A DNA stretch of 64,000 bases from Pempheris klunzingeri. Lineage: Eukaryota > Chordata > Actinopteri > Acropomatiformes > Pempheridae. The DNA is taken from NCBI RefSeq assembly GCF_042242105.1, contig NC_092031.1, forward strand, positions 21,900,662 to 21,964,661, written 5' to 3'. Shown here in pieces: positions 26,677-37,099 of the stretch (positions are counted from its first letter, which is position 1; each line of letters starts with the position of its first letter). The notes under the pieces were generated by a model, which was not told the origin of the DNA, searched no databases, and saw only the letters and a program-made list of their open reading frames with translations. The position numbers were made by a program, and so were the translations under genes.

Positions 26677-27330
26677 ACACAAACAGCAACCAGCGTACTA
26701 ACAGTGACTATAGCACTAACAATAGGAGTGTGACTAACAGATTAGCAGGATGATATTATTGAAAAACATGACGAGTGTCCGTGATTCATGAAGCAGAGAA
26801 CCACAGCAGCAGGACCAGGACCAGGATCCACAGGAACCAGAGAACTGCATCAACAGGACCAGGACCAGGATCCACAGGATCCACAGGAACCTGAGAGATG
26901 AGAAAGCACAGAAAGGCTCCGGGGAAGATACCAAGTTAGAGGCAGACATTTGACTGACATGAGACATAATGATGGAGAGGAAGAGGAGGTTAGAGAATAG
27001 AGGAGCTCAGTGCACCATAGGAGTCCCCCGGCAGTCTGAGCCTATAGCAGCATAACTAGGGGCTGGTCTAAGGCCTGAGCCAGCCCTTAAATATATGCTT
27101 TGTCAAAAAGGAAGGTTTTTAGTCTACTCTTAAATGTAGAGAGGGTGTCTGCCCCCCGAACCCAAACTGGAAGGAGGTTCCACAGGAGAGGAGCCTGATA
27201 GCTGAAAGCTCTGCCTGCTGAACTACTTTAGAGGACTTTAGGAACCACCAGTAGGCCTGCAGTCTGGGAGCACAGTGCTCTAGTGGGGTAGTACGGTACT
27301 GTGAGCTCTTCACTATGATAGAAGATAATC
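26362..27330 (-). mobile_element. LINE copy B: reverse-transcriptase C-terminus plus 3' UTR
   Basis: On the minus strand about 27300-27097 encodes a typical fish LINE RT C-terminus: YYPTRALCSQTAGLLVVPK, then one in-frame stop, then AGRAFSYQAPLLWNLLPVW and STFKSRLKTFLFDKAY before the terminal stop. The 3' UTR follows. It includes a short duplication of accaggaccaggatccacag-type units (about 26810-26890), a (GA)n run (about 26633-26673) and the block near-identical to copy A. It ends in a (TTGA)n tail (26362-26375). The copy is 5' truncated and the internal stop makes it non-functional. Confidence 0.88.
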
Positions 27331-28137
27331 AAAAGGCTGAACATTAAAAATCAACATTCTTGTAAAGATACCTTTATAAAATACCTTTATTAAATATACC
27401 TACAACATACTTCCCAATGTTTTTTGAAAAATTCACTTAAAGGGAAAGTCCTTTATTTTTCAACTTGGGTGTTATTCTCATCACTCTGCCTGCTAACTAG
27501 AGGTCATAATAACCCTGCGCTCCCTGGGAAATGACTTAAAGGGCTACCAGCATGAGCCAGTATTTCCCATTTCATAAACTGTGCATTAAACATTTCAAAT
27601 ACAGAATGTTGACCCTTTCAGCAACGTTTGCATCCTCAGAGGTTCTGGAGTCGTGTTGCAGTTAGCTACTGTAGCTAATTAAGGAGAGCAGGTCGATTAT
27701 TAAATCAAGGATGACGATGTTTGCCAGAGGTTTCCTGAATCACCTTAGAGGACATATTACCAACAATCCCCTCGTTTACTACTCCTGTAGCATACTCACA
27801 AACTAAATCAGCAGAGGGAAGCTAGCTCCATTACGCTAGCTGTCCCAGAAGTAGATGCGATGCTGTATTAACTACAATAGCTGATCCACAGGCTCCTTTT
27901 GTTTTCCTTCAGTGGGATTCAGAGACAGGTGTTTAAAATAACTGATGTTAAAACTGTTTCACATGCTTTATTTAGTTGCTTTTTGCTAAAGTGTCCACAG
28001 TGGAGATGGCGAGTGTAAAGTTAGTTGGAACTATAGAATGACTACTGTTGACAATGTCCCTTTAATAATTGGAGTCTATAGGGCATTTCCTGGAAATGAT
28101 TTCTTAATGACAACGTCTCGTAACAAAATCATAAAAC
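27331..28137. other. No gene recognised
   Basis: Spacer between LINE copy B and the 3' end of eme1. No coding frame or repeat family was recognised. Confidence 0.55.
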
Positions 28138-28143
28138 TTTAAT
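28138..28143 (-). terminator. Probable eme1 poly(A) signal (ATTAAA)
   Basis: TTTAAT on the plus strand is ATTAAA on the gene strand, about 107 nt past the eme1 stop codon. It is the nearest poly(A)-type hexamer I found. Placed by sequence only. Confidence 0.45.
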
Positions 28144-28249
28144 ATATACACATCACATTAAAAAACAGATTTCTAACTACAGGGTAACAGCAAGTGTCCA
28201 GGTCCGAAGGTTTTGGGGGAAAAGATTAGACGCAAAGAGCCGTCAGAGG

Positions 28250-30744
28250 TCAGGCGCTGGCGTCCAGATTCTGCTCAGGATCCCAGGAGTTCATCATGAG
28301 GAAGACTCGTTTGGAAAGCTCTGGACCGACCCTGCGGGTGGTGGAGGTGACGCCCTCTCCTCTGCGGATCAGAAGGTCAGACAGCAGGGAGATCTTCTCA
28401 CGGTCAGTCCTGCACAGATTGTAAGCCTGCAGAAAGAACAGATGGATGACAAGTCTCATCTTACACGTGAAATAAAAATCTGTTCCAACGCTGTGGTGAG
28501 AATGTAACAGGTGCGAAGCGGTGAGCGCACCTTCTTGAGCAGCTGTGGGGAAGGATACGCTGCCAGGATGGCTGAGGCCATATCTGGACTGACTCTGTTG
28601 AACTGTTGGATCTGTCTCTTCCACACCTGCAGCAGCCCCCTCCCTGCTTTATCCACACGCTGCCCCCCCGCCCACTCGCTCTCCAGGTGGAAAGAGAAGC
28701 CCGTCTTCTCCCTCTCTCGCCTAAAAGCACACAGAGGAGAACAATTGTTTGATCTGATAGAAGAGGAGCCGGATGGGGTTGCAAAGATCTCACTTACTTG
28801 AAAGGGGCTTCGGCTACCGCTTTGGTTGTCATGGCGATGTGATCTGAGAAGTCCTTCCAGGTGGACAAGAAGTGGACTGAGACACCAGTGTTAAGCTGGA
28901 GATGTACCGCTGCCTGATGGGATGTTGGAGGAGAGAACAGTGTGCAGCGCTGTGAAACAGTGATCCTCTACAGAGAGCCTCGAGTGGTGCTCCATTCAAT
29001 CCTGAAAAAACACTTCAGTCTAAATCAAGATGCTCAGAAGAGAGACATCCTGTCATCTGTAGTCTTTTTGTCCTGAAGTCCTTAATTAGCAAACTAAGAA
29101 CATTCTAAGGGGTGCATCAGTTCACCTGTACTTTACACCTTTCACTAATTAGCTATTTAAAGTGTTTTCAGATTTAAGGTGTTCTTGTTCAGATACTTAC
29201 TAGGAGCTTTCAGGGGAAGTTTACCAAAGTAAATTTCATTTCTAACTTAGAAGTACATTTCAAATTAAGTGCATATTCAGGGATTCAACCGATGAATGTT
29301 ACGGTTAATTAATATTAGAGATGTAACAACAAATGGAATTATGCAATATGTTGATAAAGAAATGTCTCAATGCTGTTGAGGGACAGTGAAATCTGGCGAG
29401 GTACCACCACTGACTGTATATAAAGATGGACGACGCGTCTCCCCTTCGTCCTACTGTGCAAAAATAGAGCTAAAATATCCTGGACACGGCCACCGCCATC
29501 TTGCGCTGATGGCGTCATTTGGCGTCGTTACATCTCTAGAAAATTGATGAATTATGTTACATTAAGGGGTTTTCGTTAGATTCTATGCATTGTTTAAAGG
29601 GTTATTCACATGAATTGAAACATAAGGCCTTTTTCTTTTTTCACCACTCATGAAGCCCTTATAGCGTTCAGATAATCCATTAAAAAAAGCTGGACTGTCC
29701 TTAAATCCTATTAGAAATAACACAATTACATCATCAGCGCTGGGAAAATGAATGGACTCTTAAGGGATTCTGTCTCATAGTGAATTATTGAACAACACAA
29801 AGTCTAACATGTGCCTCCTCTTCTGACTGACCTACCTCCTCAACTTCAACCCGTGACACTTCAGGTAGCTGATCACCTGCTCCATTCTTCCTCCTCTTCC
29901 TCACTTTCCCCCCCCCCGGCTCCTCGCCTGCGACTGCCTCTCGAAACCTCCTCTGGCTTTGTGACTTCTGAGATCTGAGGACAAAAAGTTGAAAGTCTTT
30001 TTACTGTGGACATCCTCCGGTCTGACGGTGCGGATCTCTTTGCTCCATTTCCCTTCTTCACACGATATTTCTCACACTGCTTCCAGCTGGAATCCGCCAG
30101 CCGCTGCTGACAGTGATAGGTGATTGTTTCCACACACTGAGGCGGATGTGTTAGCTTACAAGGTATCTGAGTGCCATTCCTTGTTTTTTCCCCCACATGT
30201 TATTGAGTGCTATATTTCACACCGTTGTACACATTCAGACTGGGAGCCACTCGTCTCCTCTGCCTTCTCCACCCAATCAGTCACTCTTCTCCCGTCAGAC
30301 GCCGAGCAACTCGACTGCAGCGGCTCCGTGACTCAGCGCCTTGCTTAACAGTCCCTCAGCACAAGGTTTTTACAGGCTGGACTCTCTGTTACCCAAACTA
30401 GAACTAGAACCAAATTATTGATCACTGAATTATCAAATGATGTCTGATTTTTGAATCATTTAATAGATCATATTGTAGGAGAGGGTAATACACCTTGAAA
30501 ATAACGAAATAGCAAAAGTCATCCCTGAATTTATCATTTAATTTGAAACATTAACATGTGAATTAAGACATGGCTTCAATGTTAACTGGTCAATTTGAAG
30601 GGGTTTAATGTAATAAATGTTAAAATGTAATAATGTTCACATTGAGGGGAAATCCGCCCAAATAATCATTTCAATCGGATTAATTATTGTATGGATTCAT
30701 TGATAAAATATATTAATAGATTATCGGCACAGTTAGAGTTAACC

Positions 30745-30775
<31 letters not shown>

Positions 30776-32033
30776 ATCCCTATTAAAACCCTGTTTCCAC
30801 CCAAGTTGGAAAATTACAGCCCTTTCAAGTTGTAAATTAAGGAATTGCTTTATTTGGTCAATATGAATCCATTATTTACCCCCTTAAAAGCAGGGCATGT
30901 AACGTATTCTAGAGGCATCTCATGTTATATTTTTCTCATAACAGCCCAACAACAATCAATAAATCAATGGTTTGTTTCTAAATGACTGGACAGCTAACCT
31001 GTCAGTCTACCTACATATGTTTTACCTACACGCACTCTACCCGTGCACTCATTACTCATGACCGGAGTCTTTCCCAAGGCTACTTGGGGAGCTAGTCGCA
31101 CAAGAACGGCAGAGAAAATGCAGGTAGAATCTGAGCTGTGGCTAATAGACCGTCACGAGAGGTGCAGCTCTCACATGTGTGCACCACCACAGGCTGTGGT
31201 TTAGTGAGCTAACAGCACAAAGCTCAGCCCCCTGAGCTCCAGGTAACATTATGTTCGTGATGGCCGCTTTGCTTCTGTTTAAATGATTGTTGTCGGACAG
31301 CAGCTGTGTACAGAATGAACTGAAGACGCAGCCAGAGAGACGTGGCCGTTCTGCTCATCACGGTCAAGTGACTGGAGGAAAGCCTGAGGGGAAGCAGTGG
31401 CATTTTTTTCAGTTGGATATTTTCAAAATCTCACTACTCGTGTCGGTTTCTCCGATGTTCCAGACCCTGTCTTTAAAAACCATTCAAATTCAAATTCAGC
31501 CTCCCAGTTCTCCAGTGGGAAGGTTTGCTGCCTTGGTCCGCTTTGCTTCGTTGCCGACTGACCGTTGCTATCGGTTGGCCAAAACAAGCTGTTTGAAAAG
31601 GTCACCTTGGGCTCTGGGAAATTATGTTGGGCATAATGCATTATTTCTAACACAATAGATTAAACATTTAATTAAACTAATAATTAATCCGTCGTGAACA
31701 TAATTGATACTTGCAGCCCCCAACTTGACAGTTCCAAATTCAGGTCCCAGCAGCAGATGCTGTCCTCCCCCCACCTGAAGTATTTGTCCATGTCGATGAC
31801 CGCCAGGCTGAGGATTTTGCCGGGGTTACGCCTCTGCTGCTCCTGCACCCAGGACGTCAGAGTGGGAGCAGAGCCATGCCTGCCATGCCTCTCCTCCTGC
31901 ATTAGATTGGACATCGGTGTAACAGCAGCTGTACTGATACATGCACATCAACAGCGAGGACTGGGGAATACTGCTAGAATGATAATATAATATAGTGTGT
32001 ATCTCAATTAGGCCCAACACTGAATGTAACTGC

Positions 32034-32083
<50 letters not shown>

Positions 32084-33424
32084 ACAGCCTGATATTCTTC
32101 TTCCTCTGTATCATAGAGCTTCATTGTTATCTGCTGCCCCCAATACAAGACCAGAGGTGTATTCATCCGCTGCTGAAAATTGCTCTTGGTCAAAATGACA
32201 GTTTGCAGCTGTTTTAGGAAACTGCTGAGTCTTTTTTTTTTTAGAAATAAAACAATACATTTGTGAGGTGTTTTAAGGATTCACATCTTCAGTGTAGGTG
32301 AAGTCAGCCAGTATTGCTGGTTTTGGACTTTTTATATGATTCGCTGACACAATAAGAAAAATATAGAATAACAACAACCTTCTCCTGTAAAGGGCAAGGG
32401 AAACGATCCCAGATCCCACTCACCCAGTACTCCGCCTGTTGTAGCTGCTACCATCGGGGGAAACGCCATAAATCACTGCTCACTAAGAGACTATTTCAAA
32501 AACAGCTTTATTCCCACTGCAATATGGGCGGCCTGATTGGATGGTGAATACTGCTCCTGAGGTTAACACCTACTGCCCTCTGGGCAGACCGCACCGGCTG
32601 GGATTGTTCTTGATACGTAACATGTTGTTGTTAGAAGGGGATACGTGATATCTGTTGTGGCCATTTGTTTAGCTATTCACAGGGTTTGCACACCGTTTTA
32701 AGAAACACATTCAGTGGTTGTGGAGGTGAAACAGCACATTTTGTGGAACATCAAGCATTTTTCAAGGAGTAAATTTGAATTCAAGCATAATCCTCACCCT
32801 GAAAACATACCTACCAGTTAAACTTAAGCATTTTCTTGAGCTTTAAAGATTTTGGATGACCCTGTATTTCATATTAATAATGTGTGATGGTGTTGACAAA
32901 CTCGTGCTGTTTCATACTTGACTGGAAGCAAATACCACCTGCTTAGCTGCACGGCCATTAAGGTGAATTTATTGTGGTAGTTCATATTCTGAATGAACAT
33001 ATTTTTTCTTATTATTATACTCTGATCTTTCTCCACGTGGCTCTAGCTTCTCGCTGTCTGTTATTACAATGAACCCCATTTCCCTATGAGGTTCATTACG
33101 TGTCAGTCACTCTGTCGATGTTGTTGTTAAACCGTTACAACTACGATACCTGAATGTAGCTGTGGATCAGAGAGATGATGTCATCAGCTGTCATCTGCAT
33201 CACAAGGTGGGCCTCTGGCACACACACTCCATCATCCGGCTGAGACAGACAGGGAGCAGACAGGAGATCAGCGCTCCACCACTCACCGCAACACATTTAA
33301 AACAGTGATGCTGAATGACACTTGCAAAACTGCTCTTCGCTCTCAACCGTTTGTTGAGAGCAATTACAGCTAGATGTCACAAGGGGTTTGACACATATAT
33401 AATAATGCTGCAACAAAGGGGATA

Positions 33425-33465
<41 letters not shown>

Positions 33466-34554
33466 CACCTGTGCACAGGGAGCCCTCCTCAGCCAGCTGA
33501 CACTGCGTGGGAGGGGTTGTTTTTCTATGGCGCAGCTACAGCCCAGAGCTTGCACTGACGCCAGCAGAGTCCCGCTTCCTTCCAGCTGTAACAGAGCTGC
33601 AAACACAAACACACTTGCCAAAATCACGTCTACGGTAAACTCATGACACAACTTAAATGATGGCTTGAGTGCGATGAGCACATGGGCTTTATTTTCAATA
33701 CGTAATCATCTTTAATAAATCTGCAGGCTCCCAAAGGGCACGTCTGACTCCAACGTGATTTCATTACCCACTCGTGCACAGTTCCAAGCATCATTTAATG
33801 TGCTCTGTTTACCTGGGTCCACAGCCACCACCATGTGCTTGATACACTCCTCCGGCCTCAGGGCCTTGGCAGCCTCTGCCAGAGCTTTCCTCTCTGCTTT
33901 CTGTCTCTCTTGTTCCTGCCTGAGTGCCTCCTTGCCCCTCTGCTGTCTCTCCCTGGCCTGCCTCCTCCTCAGAGCCTCCTCCCTGGAGGCCTGGATCTCC
34001 TCCACCGTCCGTTTGGCAGGCTTCCTCTTGGCAGGAGAGGTGTCGGAGCTCCCCGTAGCGGAGAGAGGCTTCGGAGGCAGCCACCGATGAGGGAGAGCCG
34101 CCATCTCATCTGGGCCATCTGAGACCTCTTGGCTCACTGTTCTCACCTGATGGAAGCTGAGCAGGCAGCCCGACCCCGAAGAACCATTTTGCCAAGAGAG
34201 CTGTGCGCTGGCCAGATTGGATGGCGAATACCGCTCTGCATCTTTCCCATTAGTGCCAGCGGAGGAGGCACTAATCACATCGTCTCGTCTCTGTTTGAGT
34301 CTCTGTGCCAGGGGGACATGAGGTGAATCATCATCAGATTCGCTGCTGATCGTCATCACACCAGCCGTTCCTGCACATGCACCCACATATCCCTTCGCAG
34401 ATGAGAACATGGCTGCCTCTTCTGTACCAGAGCCGACCAGATGTTTCTCTGTGTGGCTCTCGGAGGCTCGACTGAGGTGTCGACCCGGCTGGAGGAAGTC
34501 AAACACCGGCAGCTCCTCATCACTGTCACTGTTGGAGTCACTGAGGCTGCCCAT
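28250..34554 (-). CDS. eme1: Crossover junction endonuclease subunit EME1
   Basis: Eight exons: 34554-33813, 33596-33469, 33239-33150, 31896-31775, 29974-29836, 28913-28798, 28720-28531, 28426-28250. They sum to 1704 nt (567 aa, versus about 570 in human), and every junction is phase-consistent with GT-AG sites. EME1 is the non-catalytic partner of MUS81; the heterodimer cuts 3' flaps, nicked Holliday junctions and stalled forks in the nucleus. The N-terminus is acidic and serine-rich ([14 protein letters not shown]). A charged helix follows (about residues 185-235, ending [13 protein letters not shown]). The ERCC4-like pseudonuclease region includes VIDMDKYFR and the conserved VSRVEVEEA and AVAEAPFK. 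The C-terminal helix-hairpin-helix part carries [20 protein letters not shown] preferred the ATG at 34554 to the upstream in-frame one at 34599 because the family opens with this acidic motif. Exon 5 contains a 10-G coding tract. Confidence 0.97.
29316..29538. mobile_element. 223-bp MITE in eme1 intron 5
   Basis: TAGAGATGTAACAAC at 29316-29330 pairs with the reverse complement of 29524-29538 (14 of 15 positions). The interior is non-coding. The termini resemble short hAT- or Tc-type MITEs. Because the ends themselves include TA, I cannot distinguish a TA duplication from terminal bases, and no 8-bp duplication was seen. Confidence 0.55.
30744..30774. repeat. (CTAT)n tetranucleotide microsatellite
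   Basis: About 7.5 perfect units within an eme1 intron. Confidence 0.95.
32037..32082. repeat. (GT)n microsatellite in eme1 intron 3
   Basis: About 23 dinucleotide units without interruption. Confidence 0.95.
33429..33462. repeat. (GT)n microsatellite next to the eme1 exon 2 donor
   Basis: On the gene strand the donor gtgataac is followed within a few bases by (AC)n, so the repeat begins only about 6-8 nt inside intron 2. Confidence 0.95.
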
Positions 34555-35395
34555 CTTCTTTCGTGCCCACACAAACTTTCTGTACATGAGATATGACACG
34601 AAAATGACTACAGGGTCACCAAGGGGCTCTTGTTAGACCCGGAAGTGCCTTTTCTTCTGGTAACAGACACCACACCAAACTGCGTTCATAAATCTGTGAC
34701 ATTTGACCTACAACCTACAAATGCACGTATATGTATTTTACTAAACTGGACCTACATATAACCCACCAAGCAGCACTTAAAGATGACAAACACATAGTTT
34801 AGCACAGTACTTGTGTTGCCTTGGAAGAAAAGACACGACAACAGAGACGTCCGCATGTAACATTAGGTTAACTGGAAGTAACGTTAGCTTTACTCACAAT
34901 GCTTCCGCATACTCACTTTCTGCGAAATCTTACGTCGAGACGCGGGTAAATTGAGGAGTACGATATGTGAGTAGATACTTACTACCTGTACTCGTTTATT
35001 TAGAAAAACACAGACCCATGAATTGCGCACACACGGTGATAAGTTTCGTCTCGTAGGAGCTCATTTGAATTCCCCGGGCTGTTGGGTAGTGTTGTGTTCA
35101 CGTTCTGGAATCATCTTTCACGTTACACTTTCGAATTGTGTAACTGGCATATTTGAGGTTTTTTTTCATAAAAAACTGAGAGTAATATTAACCATCTAGA
35201 GCAATAAAGTGTGTCTGTGCATAGCATCATTTATTTGACATAGGTTGACATAAAATATCACTTTTGATGTGGGAGCTAATTTCCCGTTATACAAGTGCTA
35301 TTGCGGGGTTGACATTTTCGTAGCGGAACCTGAATGCATCAAAGATATCCGGATGTGACGCAGAAACGCAAGGGACGTACGTGACATCATTCAAG
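34555..35395. promoter_or_regulatory. Head-to-head intergenic region of eme1 and mrpl27 (likely bidirectional promoter)
   Basis: 841 bp separate the two start codons, which point away from each other. No TATA box is obvious at either end. The mrpl27 start lies in a short CpG-containing segment (acgtacgtgacatcattcaa, then ATGGCGGCGCTCGCG) with a CRE-like gtgacatca. Pairing of a genome-maintenance gene with a mitochondrial gene at one promoter region is common for housekeeping genes. The promoter function is inferred from layout. Confidence 0.6.
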
Positions 35396-36603
35396 ATGGC
35401 GGCGCTCGCGTCCTTGATGCTCAAGTCCAGAGCAGGTAAGAAGTACCAAAATGGGTATTTTCTACATACAATTTGAACAAATTACTCAGGAGAACAAGAT
35501 GTGATTATTTAGCCCGTCCTTTCTGTAATGTTTCGTTTTAGACAAGGGAGGTTTTACATGCTAGTTTAACTGGCTGTGGTAGCTTTCACTGTGTAGCGTT
35601 GAATGAACCCTGGATCTCCGACATTTGAGGGCAGGGTAAACGTGACAAAAAATCATGTAAATCCTGTTTTATTACATGTACAAATACCAGGCTTATCAGG
35701 AAACAAGTTTTGACGTTAATAGAGATTGACGTATTGACAATGTGTTGACATGTGACACACCAACTTACTTTATTATGCTAATAAAATGTCTCTAGTCTCC
35801 TTTTGTCCCCCAAAACATCCTGGTACTAAATGAAAGTTTCAGTAATGTGCAAACGGTATTGCAATATGTTTCACAAGGGATTCACATTAAATAGCTTTGA
35901 TAAACTGTGATAGTTGAAGTGTTACCAATCCATCCATGATGGGAGGTACAGGAGCTCAAAGTGTGTGACTTAACATTTGTCTGTGCTGCTGGTTTCAGGT
36001 CTGTTGGTGCCCAGTCAGTCTTCTCTCCTGGACTCTGTCAGGTTTGCGTCTAAGAAGTCTGGAGGTAGCAGCAAGAATCTCGGGGGAAAGAGTCCTGGCA
36101 AGAGATATGGCTTCAAGAAACAGGACGGTAATAAATGATATGGAATAACTTCCCTTATGTGCTGTAGCTTTTCCTCTGCAGCCTCAAATTCACTTCAAAA
36201 TAAAAGCCCGGAGTAACCTCTCATTTCATTTCTTTGCAAGGTAATTTTGTCCATGCTGGTAACGTACTTGCAACACAGAGGCTGATAAGGTATCACCCAG
36301 GAGCTCATGTAAGTAAGACTTTCTGCATCAACACATTTGATGTTGATCTGCTGTAGTGGAAATGCCTCACTGTGCACCTCCCTCCCTGTCCCGCAGGTCG
36401 GGATGGGCACCAACAAGACGCTCTTTGCTCTGGAGGATGGATATGTCAGGTTCACCAAGGAGGTCTATATCCCACCACCGCGCTGCCCCGAGGCCACCCA
36501 GGTCATCACCAAGCTGCCCAAAGGAACTGTGCTCTACAAGACCTTCATCAACGTCCTTCCAGTCAAACAGGAGGGCAAGTTTAAACTGGTGGACATGGTC
36601 TAA
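35396..36603 (+). CDS. mrpl27: Mitochondrial ribosomal protein L27 (bL27m)
   Basis: Four exons: 35396-35435, 35999-36127, 36241-36308 and 36397-36603. They total 444 nt (147 aa; human about 148), with all phases consistent. bL27m is a component of the large subunit of the mitochondrial ribosome, near the peptidyl transferase centre. The N-terminus ([14 protein letters not shown]...) is a basic, hydroxylated mitochondrial targeting sequence. After it come the glycine/serine/lysine segment [18 protein letters not shown] and the L27 core with [33 protein letters not shown] and [13 protein letters not shown]. The start is set by the first ATG after the probable promoter. It ends LVDMV-stop. Confidence 0.97.
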
Positions 36604-36640
36604 GACTGGACTGGACTGGACTGGACTGGACTGGACTGGG
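36604..36640. repeat. (ACTGG)n pentanucleotide repeat in the mrpl27 3' UTR
   Basis: Seven near-perfect units begin immediately after the mrpl27 stop codon. Confidence 0.95.
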
Positions 36641-37085
36641 AGGTCATTATTTTCCATCCAGAAGGATTTGATGTGACTAACTTTGGAGGGTCAAGTGAAC
36701 AGTGGAAACCTCCTTGGCTTCCTGTCTTTGAGTTCCATTATTGTGCGATGCTCTCCGCTGCTCTTAAAAAAGGGTTCAACTCTGTTACACATTGGGTTGC
36801 AGTTTATTTACACACAACTAATTTGTAAAAGGAGACTCCACAATATCAGTGGTCAACAATGCCGCGATTCCTGTATTTAATAATGTCATATACGACACCG
36901 GTGATACCGCGCTTAAATAGTCCTCAGGCCAGTGAGAAGGTTTGCCCATTGAGTAACCAATGCACGGCTGTGAGTCATTACAGTTATTGTTCACTGAGAT
37001 GCTTCTCTTCACCAGGACCTACCACCTGAGGGGAACTGAGATGCCATAAGACTGACCGTGTATTGATAAGTGCTCTACTTACTGT

Positions 37086-37091
37086 ATTAAA
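37086..37091 (+). terminator. Probable mrpl27 poly(A) signal (ATTAAA)
   Basis: ATTAAA followed by a GT-rich stretch (ggttttgtatgtg), about 480 nt past the stop. It fits a cleavage site, though a later signal cannot be excluded. Confidence 0.5.
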
Positions 37092-37099
37092 GGTTTTGT

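Noticed and set aside
33755-34122. Long plus-strand frames opposite eme1 exon 1
   Set aside because: Antisense shadows of a long coding exon, leucine- and serine-rich as expected from the reverse of acidic and arginine codons.
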